64,000 nt of DNA from Candidatus Eremiobacter antarcticus. Its GTDB lineage: Bacteria; Vulcanimicrobiota; Vulcanimicrobiia; Eremiobacterales; Eremiobacteraceae. Made by a program: the position numbers and the translations under genes. Below, one piece after another: positions 17,899-25,852 of this stretch (within the stretch, counting starts at the first letter, position 1; the number at the start of each line of letters is the position of its first letter). Under the pieces are notes generated by a model, which saw only the letters and a list, made by a program, of their open reading frames with translations, had not been told where the DNA came from and made no database searches. Location: the NCBI GenBank assembly GCA_003244105.1, contig QHBK01000006.1:124001-188000 (forward strand), in the 5' to 3' direction.

Positions 17899-18915
17899 AT
17901 GATGATCCGCGCCGACCGGCTGACCAAACATTTCCGCACCCTGCGCCGCAAAGACGGTGTGCTGGGGACCCTCACTTCGCTGTTCTCCCGTCATTACGAG
18001 CTCAAAGAAGCGGTCCGCGACGTTTCCTTTGAGCTTCAGGCGGGAGAGCTCGTCGGCTACATCGGCCCCAACGGAGCCGGAAAGTCCACCACGATCAAGA
18101 TGCTCACCGGCATCCTGGTGCCGTCGAGCGGCGACTGCGTGGTGAACGGCATCGTGCCTTGGCTCGACCGCAGGAACAACGGCAAGCACATCGGCGTCGT
18201 CTTCGGCCAGCGCACGCAGCTGTACTGGGATTTGCCGCTCATAGAATCGTTCGCGTTGCTTCGGGCCATCTACAGCATCCCGCAAGACGTCTACACCCGC
18301 AACCTTGCCGAGTTCAGCGAATTGCTGAACCTCGATGAGTTCATCCGCACTCCGGTGCGTCAGCTCAGTCTGGGGCAGCGCATGCGCGGAGATTTCGCCG
18401 CCGCCATGCTGCACAATCCGAAGGTCGTCTTCCTCGACGAGCCGACCATTGGGCTCGACGTCGTCGCGAAGGAATCCATTCGCGGCTTCATCGGCCGCAC
18501 GAACCGCGAGCGAGGCACGACGTTCATTTTGACGACCCACGATCTCAACGATGTGGAAAAGCTGTGCGAGCGAATCATCCTCATCGATCGCGGGCAGAAG
18601 CTGTACGACGGCAGCATCGATGCGATCAAGCGGCGCTTCGGCCGCAACCGAATTCTGACGGCCGAAATCGACGGTTACTGCGCCGATTGCGACATCGAAA
18701 TGGCGGGCGCGAAGCTGCTCTCGCAAAACGGGAACCGGATCTCCTTCGAGTTCGACCGCGAGTCGGTGCGGGCCGACGAGCTCATCGTGGCCTTGGCGAA
18801 GCAATACGAGCTCAAGGATGTGACCGTGACCGAACCCGCGCTCGAGACGATCATCCGCCAGATCTACATCAGCGGATTGAGTCCGGATCCGCTGCTCGAG
18901 GGAGCGTTGCCGTGA
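17899..18915 (+). CDS. ABC-2 type exporter ATPase
   Basis: A 338-residue ATP-binding subunit. Walker A is GPNGAGKSTTIKML, the Q-loop is VFGQRTQLYWD, the signature is LSLGQRMRGDFAAAML, and Walker B is VVFLDEPTIGLD followed by the H-loop TTHDLND. The LSLGQRMR variant and the C-terminal extension of about 110 residues are typical of the COG4586-type ATPase that pairs with two PF06182-like permeases, both found downstream. ATG 17899 opens the region with family similarity; a GTG at 17881 is possible. The stop overlaps the Kelch gene start (GTGA at 18912). The substrate is unknown. Confidence 0.92.
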   Translation: MMIRADRLTKHFRTLRRKDGVLGTLTSLFSRHYELKEAVRDVSFELQAGELVGYIGPNGAGKSTTIKMLTGILVPSSGDCVVNGIVPWLDRRNNGKHIGVVFGQRTQLYWDLPLIESFALLRAIYSIPQDVYTRNLAEFSELLNLDEFIRTPVRQLSLGQRMRGDFAAAMLHNPKVVFLDEPTIGLDVVAKESIRGFIGRTNRERGTTFILTTHDLNDVEKLCERIILIDRGQKLYDGSIDAIKRRFGRNRILTAEIDGYCADCDIEMAGAKLLSQNGNRISFEFDRESVRADELIVALAKQYELKDVTVTEPALETIIRQIYISGLSPDPLLEGALP

Positions 18916-20027
18916 GCGCGCGCGCCGCAATCGCTCGCCTCGTCCGCAGGGCAGTTGTCGTGGTCGCATGCCTTGCTGCTCTTGTGTCATCACATCCAAA
19001 AATCGGAGCCGCTCCAGCGCCCGCCGCATCGGGCGATCTGGCGCCGCCGGACTATCGCGCCGACCTGAACGCCGGTGTCTGGGTACGAGGTCCGAACTTG
19101 CCTTCGCCGCGCCAGGACGCGGCCGCTGTCACGCTCGCCGACCGGGTCTACGTCATCGGCGGGTTCGGCCAGCACAACCAGCAGATGAACACCACGCTCG
19201 TGTGGGAGCCCCAAGTGGTGCCGGCGCCCACGGCGCAAGCTGGCGAGCAGCGGGCCGGCTCGCGATTCGGCACCTGGACGTATGCAGCACCGATTCCGGA
19301 ATCGGTCGATCATGCAGCAGCCACCGTGCTGGCGAACTACATCTATGTGGCGGGCGGCCGCATCGAAAACCTCGTGACCAACAAGTTCTGGCGCTACGAC
19401 GCGGCGGCGGATTCATGGGTGGAACTCCCTTCCATGCCGGTGCCGCGCTACGGCGCCGCGATGCAAGCGGTGGGCGCGAAGCTGTACGTCATCGGCGGCG
19501 CGGTATCGCATGCCAACGATGCGACCAGCATCGAGGTGTTCGATACGACGACGAATCGCTGGAGCCTCATCGACAGAGCGCTGCCGTCGGGGCGCATGGC
19601 CTTTGGCTCGGTCGTTCTCGACGACAAGATCATCATGGTCGGCGGACGTGACGATCAGGAGCGCAATCTGATCGGCTGCGACATCTACGACCCCGCGCGC
19701 AACCGCTGGGGACTCTGCTCGCCCCTGCATCAACCGCGCAGCGATTTCGGCTTGAGCGTCGTGGCAGGCCGCCTGATCGCAGCCGGCGGCGAGGACCTGC
19801 GCTTCGATCGCACCACGCAGACGACGGAGATCTCCGAATCGTTCCTGCGCGGCTGGCTCAACGGTCCATGGCTGCCCGGACCTCGCCATGGCATGTCGCC
19901 GGTCACCGTCGGCAACGTCATGTGGCTGATCGGCGGCGCTTCCTGGTCAGGCACCGCGCCTTCGACGGTCGTGCTGCGGTATGTCAGCCCGGTCGTCAAG
20001 GTGAAACTCAAAGGCCGCAGCCAGTAA
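18912..20027 (+). CDS. secreted Kelch-repeat beta-propeller protein
   Basis: A 371-residue protein starting at GTG 18912, overlapping the ATPase stop by 4 nt, so translation is coupled. A long basic N-region and hydrophobic core (VVVVACLAALVSS) form a signal peptide. Kelch units follow, marked by VYVIGGFG, IYVAGGRI, LYVIGGAV and IIMVGGRD, and ending in MWLIGGASW, about five or six blades. Kelch propellers usually bind proteins or glycans; one branch has sialate-mutarotase activity. Its place between the ATPase and the two permeases suggests a periplasmic partner of the exporter, which is inference. The next gene starts 24 nt downstream. Confidence 0.9.
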   Translation: MSARAAIARLVRRAVVVVACLAALVSSHPKIGAAPAPAASGDLAPPDYRADLNAGVWVRGPNLPSPRQDAAAVTLADRVYVIGGFGQHNQQMNTTLVWEPQVVPAPTAQAGEQRAGSRFGTWTYAAPIPESVDHAAATVLANYIYVAGGRIENLVTNKFWRYDAAADSWVELPSMPVPRYGAAMQAVGAKLYVIGGAVSHANDATSIEVFDTTTNRWSLIDRALPSGRMAFGSVVLDDKIIMVGGRDDQERNLIGCDIYDPARNRWGLCSPLHQPRSDFGLSVVAGRLIAAGGEDLRFDRTTQTTEISESFLRGWLNGPWLPGPRHGMSPVTVGNVMWLIGGASWSGTAPSTVVLRYVSPVVKVKLKGRSQ

Positions 20028-20051
20028 ACACGGCGGCGCTTTCGCACTGAC

Positions 20052-20849
20052 ATGGCCTACGGCGCGTACCTCGAGTTCGCCAAGCGTGCCTTTTCACGCG
20101 AAGGCACGTACCGCCCTCAGGTGTTCACGCACATCGCGTCGGTGCTGTTGCGCGTCTTCTTGCTCTCGACGCTGTGGACGGCGCTGTATCGCAATAACGG
20201 CATGCAGGCCGGCATCCCGCTGCACGCCATGATCACCTATGCGACGCTTGCCCTGCTGCTCGATCTCATCTACGGCGTCAACGGAGCGTATGTCGTGCGC
20301 GAGAAGATCCGCGAGGGCTCCATCGCGATCGACCTGATGCGGCCCATCAGCGTGCCCCTGTACGTGTTCGCGGACACCATCGGACAGACAGCCTTCGCTG
20401 CTCTGCAGATCGTCCCCGCGCTCGCGCTCTCCTTGCTGCTCGTGCACGTCGATGCTCCGCAGTCAGCTCTTCACTTCGGCGTCTTTCTCGTGAGCGTGGG
20501 GCTGGGCTTCATCGTCAACTTCGCATTGGACATGATGATGGCGACGGTGACCTTTTGGACCATGGAGATCTTCGGCGTTCAGCTCATGGTGCAGTTCATG
20601 ACGTCGCTGCTGTCGGGCGCGTTGGTGCCGTTGTATTTCTTCCCGCAGGGCGTCTTGCAGCGCCTTGCGCTCTCCTCGCCGTTCGCAGCGATCTACAACG
20701 CGCCGCTCTCCATCTACATCGGCAAGGTCGGCGACGATGGGCTGTTGCCGATGCTCGGCTTCCAGCTCATCTGGGCGGTCGTCTTCGGCCTCGCTGCCTT
20801 TGTGCTGTGGCGCGCCGGCGAGCGGCGGGTGGTGATCCAAGGTGGCTAG
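20052..20849 (+). CDS. ABC-2 exporter permease (first of two)
   Basis: A 265-residue integral membrane protein with about six helices, of the PF06182/COG4587 type. The N-terminal cytoplasmic segment AYLEFAKRAFSREGTYR leads into the first helix (HIASVLLRVFLLSTLW). The region around VREKIREGSIAIDLMRPISVPLY matches the conserved coupling-helix segment of this permease class (REGRLDRLLLRPL in the sister gene). It overlaps the next permease gene by 8 nt. Together with the ATPase it should make a heteromeric exporter with one copy of each permease. Confidence 0.88.
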   Translation: MAYGAYLEFAKRAFSREGTYRPQVFTHIASVLLRVFLLSTLWTALYRNNGMQAGIPLHAMITYATLALLLDLIYGVNGAYVVREKIREGSIAIDLMRPISVPLYVFADTIGQTAFAALQIVPALALSLLLVHVDAPQSALHFGVFLVSVGLGFIVNFALDMMMATVTFWTMEIFGVQLMVQFMTSLLSGALVPLYFFPQGVLQRLALSSPFAAIYNAPLSIYIGKVGDDGLLPMLGFQLIWAVVFGLAAFVLWRAGERRVVIQGG

Positions 20850-21651
20850 CCGTTACGTCGCGGCCTACCGGCAGTTCTGGCGCCTCAACACGCTGACGCT
20901 GCTCGAATACAAGGCGAACTTCTTCATCTGGTTCGCTTTCACGATCGTCTATCACGGCATCGCGGTGGCGACGATCTGGATCATGATGTCGCGCTTTCCA
21001 TCCATGAACGGGTGGCGCTGGCAGGAAGTGTTCTTCCTGTACGCGCTGTACATGGTCGGGCACACGCTCAACAACACGTTCTTCTTCACGATCGGGGAAG
21101 TCCCCGATCACATTCGCGAAGGCCGCTTCGACAGGTTCTTGGTGCGCCCGCTCGACCCGCTCTTCCAGGTGCTATCGCAGCCTGGTCAGATTTGGCCGGA
21201 CGAATTCGCGATCGCGCTCGTGTTCTTCGCGTTCGCGCAAGGCGCGGTCCATCTGCAGTGGACGGCGGCCGGAGCGCTGCTGCTGGTGTTCGCGGGTCTG
21301 GGCGGGGCGCTCATCGACTTCGCCGTCCAGCTGTTCGTCGCTACGCTGTCGTTTTGGGTCATCCGCATGGACGCGCTGCGTTGGGTGGTCATGTCGTTGG
21401 AGAACGACTTCACGCGCTACCCGCTTTCCATCTACAACAAAGCGGTCAGGATCATGCTCGCCTACGTCTTTCCCTTTGCCTTCATGAACTATTTTCCGGC
21501 GACGACGCTGCTGCACAAGACGAGCCAAGCCGGCTACACGGTCAATCCGATGCTGGGATGGTTGACGTTGGCCGTGGGTGCGGTGTGGTTCAGCGCCGCT
21601 TATCTTTTTTGGCGAGCCGGCGTGAACCGGTATCAGGGAACGGGTTCTTGA
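20842..21651 (+). CDS. ABC-2 exporter permease (second of two)
   Basis: A 269-residue membrane protein of the COG3694 type, started by GTG 20842 inside the end of the previous gene. The coupling segment EVPDHIREGRFDRFLVRPL is the diagnostic motif of this permease family. It has about six hydrophobic helices, with the last near VGAVWFSAAYLFWRAGV and a short tail. It is the last gene of the exporter operon and converges on the zinc-ribbon gene 4 nt away. Confidence 0.88.
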   Translation: MASRYVAAYRQFWRLNTLTLLEYKANFFIWFAFTIVYHGIAVATIWIMMSRFPSMNGWRWQEVFFLYALYMVGHTLNNTFFFTIGEVPDHIREGRFDRFLVRPLDPLFQVLSQPGQIWPDEFAIALVFFAFAQGAVHLQWTAAGALLLVFAGLGGALIDFAVQLFVATLSFWVIRMDALRWVVMSLENDFTRYPLSIYNKAVRIMLAYVFPFAFMNYFPATTLLHKTSQAGYTVNPMLGWLTLAVGAVWFSAAYLFWRAGVNRYQGTGS

Positions 21652-21655
21652 GTCG

Positions 21656-21859
21656 CTAGAAGCGGATGCGGTCCATGAGCCAGCGGTAGTACGTCTGGCG
21701 CGGCGACTCGTCGGTGCGCGGATAGAGCGACAGCCCGCAGTGACGGCACGACAGCTCGGTGTCGCCGTACCCGAGCGTCGGGTACCAGGCCTTCTGGCAT
21801 TGCAGGTTGCCGGACGCGCACTTCGGACAATAGTGCGCCAACAGGGATTGTGCCAACAC
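21656..21859 (-). CDS. small zinc-ribbon protein
   Basis: A 67-residue protein with two CxxC knuckles, CPKC near residue 12 and CRHC near residue 40, separated by about 25 residues, so a single zinc ribbon is likely. The tail has aromatic and basic residues (TYYRWLMDRIRF). The frame stays open upstream to about 22063, but that part overlaps the tryptophanase start and is low-complexity. GTG 21859 is the best nearby start, though no clear Shine-Dalgarno sequence precedes it. Function is unknown; such ribbons are often nucleic-acid or protein-binding modules. Confidence 0.55.
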   Translation of the reverse strand: MLAQSLLAHYCPKCASGNLQCQKAWYPTLGYGDTELSCRHCGLSLYPRTDESPRQTYYRWLMDRIRF

Positions 21860-21998
21860 AGCGCACGGCTTACATGCAATCCGCGGGCATTCCTGGAGCC
21901 TGTGCGCCCGGCCAGCGTAGGCGGCGCCGCGCGCATCCGCGAACCCGCAACGCGCCGGCCCGCGAGCGCCGCGCTTGAGTGAGCCGGAGGGCGCCTTC

Positions 21999-23420
21999 GT
22001 GACTTTCAAAACGATCATCGAACCCTTCCGAATCAAGGCGGTCGAGCCGATCCGGATGACCACCCGCGAGCAGCGTCAGCGCTTGCTGGACGACGCCGGC
22101 CGCAATCCGTTCCTGCTGCGGGCTGACGACGTTTTGATCGATCTGCTAACGGACAGCGGAACCGGGGCAATGAGCGCCGAGCAATGGGCCGGCATCATGC
22201 GCGGCGACGAGTCGTACGCCGGCGCGAACTCCTACTACCGCTTCGCGGCTGCGGTCGAAGACATCTTCGGTTTTCACCACGCGCTGCCCACGCACCAAGG
22301 AAGGGCGGCCGAGCGCATTCTCTTCTCGACGATGTGCAAGCCCGGTGACGTCGTGCCCAACAACACCCACTTCGACACGACGCGCGCCAACATCGAGTAC
22401 GTCGGAGCGGCCGCGGTCGACCTGCCGATTCCGGAAGGCCTCTCGCCGTCCGCTTCCCACCCGTTCAAAGGCAACATGGACGTCGACGCGTTGCGCCGAC
22501 TCATTGCGCGGCACGGTCGCGAGAAGATCCCGCTCGTCATGCTGACGGTGACGAATAATTCGGGCGGCGGTCAGCCCGTCTCCATGGCGAACATCAAGGC
22601 GGTGCGCGCGGTCTGCGGCGAGGCGCACATCCCGCTGTACATCGACGCCTGCCGCTTTGCGGAGAACTGCTGGTTCATCCACGAGCGCGAGCCCGGCTAT
22701 GCGGACGCGGCCATCATCGATATCGCCCGCGAGCTGTTCTCGTATGCGGATGGCTGCACCATGTCGGCCAAAAAGGACGGCTTGGTGAACATCGGCGGGT
22801 TCCTGGCGACGAATGACGACGCGCTGGCCAAGCAAGAAGCGGCGCTGCTCATACTCACCGAAGGCTTTCCGACCTACGGCGGATTGGCCGGGCGCGACCT
22901 CGAGGCGATGGCCATCGGCTTGCGCGAGGTGTTGGAGCCGGACTACTTGCGCTACCGCATCGCCTCCACGGCGTATTTCGGCCGTCACTTGACCGATATC
23001 GGTTATCCGATCGTTCAGCCCCCGGGCGGGCACGCGATTTACGTCGATGCCGCCGCGCTCCTGCCGCACATACCCGCGCGCTCGTTTCCCGGGCAGGCGC
23101 TTTTAGGAGAGCTCTACCTCACGGGCGGCATCCGGGCCGTCGAGATCGGAAGCGTGATGTTCGGCAAAACGGACGAGACAAGCGGCGAGGAGACGACGGC
23201 TTCGATGGAGCTCGTGCGCCTGGCCATCCCCAGGCGTGTCTACACCCAAAGCCACGTCGACTATTGCATCGAGGTGATGGCGGATGTCTACAAGCGCCGC
23301 TCGTCCATCGCAGGTCTGCGCATCGTCTCGCAGGCGCCTCCGCTCCGTCACTTCACAGCGCGCTTCGCACCCGTCGAATATACGGGCTCGCTGACGAGCT
23401 TGAGGGAGTCCGGTTCATGA
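21999..23420 (+). CDS. tnaA: tryptophanase (beta-eliminating lyase)
   Basis: A 473-residue PLP enzyme that splits tryptophan to indole, pyruvate and ammonia. The PLP lysine lies in GCTMSAKKDGLVNIGGF. IEPFRIKAVEPIRMTTRE at the N-terminus and EGFPTYGGLAGRDLEAMAIG are family signatures shared with tyrosine phenol-lyase. The substrate-specificity region reads GIRAVEIGS: it has Ile where tyrosine phenol-lyase has the Arg that binds the phenol hydroxyl. This favours tryptophan, although other stretches look intermediate. GTG 21999 was chosen because GGAGG at 21986-21990 sits 8 nt upstream. The stop overlaps the thioesterase start (ATGA at 23417). I see no tnaC-like leader. Confidence 0.86.
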   Translation: MTFKTIIEPFRIKAVEPIRMTTREQRQRLLDDAGRNPFLLRADDVLIDLLTDSGTGAMSAEQWAGIMRGDESYAGANSYYRFAAAVEDIFGFHHALPTHQGRAAERILFSTMCKPGDVVPNNTHFDTTRANIEYVGAAAVDLPIPEGLSPSASHPFKGNMDVDALRRLIARHGREKIPLVMLTVTNNSGGGQPVSMANIKAVRAVCGEAHIPLYIDACRFAENCWFIHEREPGYADAAIIDIARELFSYADGCTMSAKKDGLVNIGGFLATNDDALAKQEAALLILTEGFPTYGGLAGRDLEAMAIGLREVLEPDYLRYRIASTAYFGRHLTDIGYPIVQPPGGHAIYVDAAALLPHIPARSFPGQALLGELYLTGGIRAVEIGSVMFGKTDETSGEETTASMELVRLAIPRRVYTQSHVDYCIEVMADVYKRRSSIAGLRIVSQAPPLRHFTARFAPVEYTGSLTSLRESGS

Positions 23421-23875
23421 CGCAAGCGGCGGACCCGTTCACCATCGAGGAATACGTGCGCTGGAGCGATGTCGACGCCGCCGGCATCGTCTGCTACGGC
23501 GCTTTCGTGCGCTTCGTCGAGCTGGCCGAAACGGAGCTGTTCCGTTCCGCCGGCATGGCATACGGCGAAGTGTTCGAGCGTTTCGATTGCTGGCTGCCGC
23601 GCGTGCACTTCTCATGTGACTTTCACGCGCCCGCTCGCCTGGACGAAAGGTTGCGTTTGAGCGCGTGGGTGGACCGCTTGGGCAACAGCTCGGTGACCCT
23701 TTCGTTCGCGATCGACAACACCGCCGGCGTCCGGATCGCGGACTTTCGAGTGGTGCTCGTGTGCCTGGACCGCAAGACGTTCTCGCCCAGGCCTCTGCCC
23801 GGGGAGCTGCGCAGCGCGCTCTGCGGGTACCTGAGGGAGCCGCAAGCCGGCGCTGACCTTAGTGGTAGGGGGTAG
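23417..23875 (+). CDS. acyl-CoA thioesterase, 4HBT/YbgC-like hotdog fold
   Basis: A 152-residue hotdog protein. The active-site segment WSDVDAAGIVCYGAFVRFVE matches the 4HBT family pattern (..D.AGIVYF..YLR..E), with the catalytic Asp. The later strand RVHFSCDFHAPARLDERL is the usual second sheet region. Its ATG overlaps the tryptophanase TGA, so the two proteins are translationally coupled. The pairing of a thioesterase with a tryptophan-cleaving enzyme is not one I recognise. The acyl substrate is unknown; phenyl- or hydroxybenzoyl-type CoA thioesters are typical for this family. Confidence 0.86.
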   Translation: MTQAADPFTIEEYVRWSDVDAAGIVCYGAFVRFVELAETELFRSAGMAYGEVFERFDCWLPRVHFSCDFHAPARLDERLRLSAWVDRLGNSSVTLSFAIDNTAGVRIADFRVVLVCLDRKTFSPRPLPGELRSALCGYLREPQAGADLSGRG

Positions 23876-23879
23876 GAAC

Positions 23880-24068
23880 CTAGGCGCCTTTGGCTCGGCG
23901 CGACGCGCCCGCGTCGTTCGACAAGCAGAACCCACACGGCTCCATGCCCACTTCTTGGGCCTGTCCATCGGTGAGCGTGAGCACACTCCCTTGCGCATCC
24001 AACCGCCGCTGACACTCACTGCCGGGGGCGTGATAGACGCGCTCGCCTATGATGCATACGACTTCCAT
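23880..24068 (-). CDS. small Cys/His protein, possible metal-binding module
   Basis: A 62-residue protein. VYHAPGSECQRRL in the first half and GMEPCGFCL in the second resemble the short Ada-like or nuclease-associated module, where sequences such as VYHRPGC..L......A...GYRPCK.C recur. That pattern would place one His and three Cys for a metal. The strand, length and pattern support a real gene even though no Shine-Dalgarno is evident before ATG 24068. It converges on the thioesterase gene. Role unknown. Confidence 0.5.
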   Translation of the reverse strand: MEVVCIIGERVYHAPGSECQRRLDAQGSVLTLTDGQAQEVGMEPCGFCLSNDAGASRRAKGA

Positions 24069-24096
24069 ATGAACGTGCTTACAGCGGGCCTAAGCG

Positions 24097-24114
24097 TGGG
24101 CCTCTTTTGGCCCA
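24097..24114. repeat. perfect inverted repeat upstream of two divergent genes
   Basis: TGGGCC (24097-24102) and GGCCCA (24109-24114) flank a 6-nt pyrimidine-rich loop. The repeat lies between the small Cys/His gene (minus) and the STAS gene (plus). It could be an operator or a hairpin in a leader; no T-tract follows on either strand. Confidence 0.4.
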
Positions 24115-24262
24115 AGGGACGGCTCGTAACAATCTCACAGTGTTCTGGTCACAGATGCGTAACCGTCGAGTTCGACGCTTCGTTATGACAGTAGCGCCGC
24201 CCGCCGAACCCGACCGGACACGCGCATTTCAGCCGATATTAAAAGAACGTGAAAACGGTATT

Positions 24263-24622
24263 ATGATCTTACAGACACTCCCCGCGACCTGCGGATGGCA
24301 TCTTTTCAAAATCGAAGGCCAATTGGACTTCGTCGCCGCTCCCACGGTGCAGACCGCTTTGCGACACGCTGCCGGGTACGATCACGGCCACATCTTGATC
24401 GACTTGGAAGATCTCAAGATCGCGGACGAAAAAGGCGTGAGCGCGCTTGCGTCCGCCGTGCGACGCTTACTGGTCGAATTCTCCGAGACCCGCGTGGCAT
24501 TCATCGTCAAGGACGAATGGCTCGCCGAAACGCTCAAGAACGCCGAGTTCCCGGCCGCCGTTCCCGTCTACCGCAGCAGTGACGAAGCGCTCGGCGCACT
24601 GCAGTTGAAGCGCGCCGCCTAA
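24263..24622 (+). CDS. STAS-domain anti-sigma factor antagonist
   Basis: A 119-residue single STAS domain. LFKIEGQLDFVAAPTVQTAL is the first strand-helix pair. ILIDLEDLKIADEKGVSALASA is the central strand and loop that in SpoIIAA carries the phosphorylatable Ser. Here the usual (D)SSG position reads DEKG, so a phosphorylation-independent or degenerate partner-switch protein is possible. ATG 24263 places the domain at the N-terminus. A start at ATG 24185 would add 26 residues; neither has a strong ribosome site. No anti-sigma kinase or sigma factor is adjacent. Confidence 0.75.
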   Translation: MILQTLPATCGWHLFKIEGQLDFVAAPTVQTALRHAAGYDHGHILIDLEDLKIADEKGVSALASAVRRLLVEFSETRVAFIVKDEWLAETLKNAEFPAAVPVYRSSDEALGALQLKRAA

Positions 24623-24653
24623 GACTCGACATCCAGGCGCTGACAGAGGACCC

Positions 24654-24687
24654 GCAAGCTTCGGTTCCCTAATACCGGCTTGCTTCT
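24654..24687 (+). terminator. possible terminator after the STAS gene
   Basis: GCAAGC (24654-24659) pairs with GCTTGC (24678-24683), and inside it CGGT pairs with ACCG after a 2-nt bulge. TTCTTC follows instead of a clean T-run, so termination may be weak. Confidence 0.35.
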
Positions 24688-24731
24688 TCGCCGTCCGGCG
24701 GCGAGGTCGTTCTTTGCCGCGAGGTGCGCCG

Positions 24732-25166
24732 ATGTCATCGCTTTCCCAAGGTCCGCGCGTGACGCGCGGTGAGTCAATCTCCCGACACCATCGTTACGAC
24801 GCGGCGGACATCTCCGATTTCGCGCACCGCGCGGGAGACCGCAACCCCGTGCACCACGACGTCGGCGCTGGCGCGAGCTCGCGCTTCGGCAAGCGGATCG
24901 CCTCTGCCGAGCACACGATGGCGCTCATGATCGGCGTGGCGGCCTCCTGGCTCGCCGAGCGCGGCACGGCCATCGGATTGGGCTGTTCCTTCCGGTTCAC
25001 GGCGGCCGTTCGCGAGGGCGACACCTTGGAGCTCAAATGGGTCGTCAGCGACGCCTTCTTCAAAGAGTCTTTGGGCGGTATGATCGTCGTCTTCGACGGC
25101 TCCGCGACCAATCAGGACGGCCTTGTGGCGATGAAGGGCAGCCTGCAGATGCTGCTGCAGGAGTAG
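24732..25166 (+). CDS. MaoC-like (R)-hydratase fold protein
   Basis: A 144-residue hotdog protein. The hydratase motif appears as DFAHRAGDRNPVHHD, matching (A)..SGD.NPIH.D, with the catalytic Asp and His in place. The following FGKRIASAEHTMALM corresponds to the usual FG..IAHGM..... segment, but with Ala-Glu-His in place of the exact motif. It may hydrate enoyl-CoA in fatty acid or polyester metabolism. ATG 24732 has GAGG at 24721-24724, 7 nt upstream, which decides the start over TTG 24714. rpoZ follows after 46 nt. Confidence 0.8.
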   Translation: MSSLSQGPRVTRGESISRHHRYDAADISDFAHRAGDRNPVHHDVGAGASSRFGKRIASAEHTMALMIGVAASWLAERGTAIGLGCSFRFTAAVREGDTLELKWVVSDAFFKESLGGMIVVFDGSATNQDGLVAMKGSLQMLLQE

Positions 25167-25212
25167 CTCGGGGGGCAGGCCGCTTTTCGTCTTTGGCGAA
25201 GAGTCAACGTTC

Positions 25213-25446
25213 ATGAAAGAACCAAAAACGCCGCCGTCATTCGGCGACATTGATCGCTTATTGGAGCGCATTCCGAACAAGTACCTGCTGGTGAACGCGG
25301 CCCGCGTGCGGGCGCAGCAGTTGGTCAACCGCGACGAGCCCACCGTGGAAGGCGCTGACCCCGAAAAGGCGGTCACGACGGCGTTCGCGGAGATCACGGC
25401 CGATACGCTCGACATCGAGATCAACCAGAGCCGGATTCGTCCCTAA
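25213..25446 (+). CDS. rpoZ: RNA polymerase omega subunit
   Basis: A 77-residue protein matching omega: IDRLLERIPNKYLLVNAARVRAQQL is the conserved core (usually NRYELVLVAAKRARQL), followed by the PEKAVTTAFAEI helix. Omega binds the beta' C-terminus and helps core assembly; RelA/ppGpp effects also depend on it in some phyla. Gene order here (not next to gmk or spoT) is atypical compared with proteobacteria. It converges with queD. Confidence 0.88.
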   Translation: MKEPKTPPSFGDIDRLLERIPNKYLLVNAARVRAQQLVNRDEPTVEGADPEKAVTTAFAEITADTLDIEINQSRIRP

Positions 25447-25483
25447 GAACCCGTTTCCGAAGGACGCGACAAGAAAAGCGCTT

Positions 25484-25852
25484 TCAACGCTGCTCTTTGC
25501 GCCAGCGCGCCAAGGAGTTGGGGGTCTCGCGGACGATGATCTCGTCGATGGAGACCCGGGAGCCGACCGCGGTCTGCAGCTTGGCGGCGAGCACGCACGC
25601 GATGTTCTCGGCGGTGGTCTGCAGTTCGTCAGCCGCGAACTCGGGCCGTTCGTTCAGATCGCAGTGGTCAAATTCATCGACCACTCCGCGCAGCACATTG
25701 AAGTCGACAACCATGCCGTGCTCGAGCTGCGCGCTCGAGGCGGTGATTTCCACATCGTAGCGGTGGCCGTGCGGGCGGTTGCACGGAGATTCGAACGGCA
25801 CGTGCAATTGATGAGCCGCGTCGAAGTGACAGGAACAGCTGATCGAGATCAC
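25484..25852 (-). CDS. queD: 6-carboxytetrahydropterin synthase
   Basis: A 122-residue QueD/PTPS-family enzyme of queuosine (7-deazaguanine) synthesis, converting dihydroneopterin triphosphate to 6-carboxytetrahydropterin. The zinc histidines are in CHFDAAHQL and in CNRPHGHRYDVEI, which also holds the catalytic Cys (PCN). ENIACVLAAKL and DEIIVRET complete the fold; the Glu is the conserved substrate-pterin anchor. GTG 25852 overlaps the queE stop (GTGA), so the pair is coupled. No queC or queF occurs in the window. Confidence 0.9.
   Translation of the reverse strand: MISISCSCHFDAAHQLHVPFESPCNRPHGHRYDVEITASSAQLEHGMVVDFNVLRGVVDEFDHCDLNERPEFAADELQTTAENIACVLAAKLQTAVGSRVSIDEIIVRETPNSLARWRKEQR

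Noticed and set aside
17872-19029. 385-codon open frame on the minus strand
   Set aside because: Antisense to the ABC ATPase and Kelch gene; no family pattern.
21999-23420. Tyrosine phenol-lyase instead of tryptophanase
   Set aside because: Several stretches fit it, but the phenol-binding Arg position is Ile, which matches tryptophanase.
25470-25490. AAAGCGCTTT palindrome between rpoZ and queD as a terminator
   Set aside because: The stem is only 5 bp with no loop; too weak to call, though it lies between converging genes.
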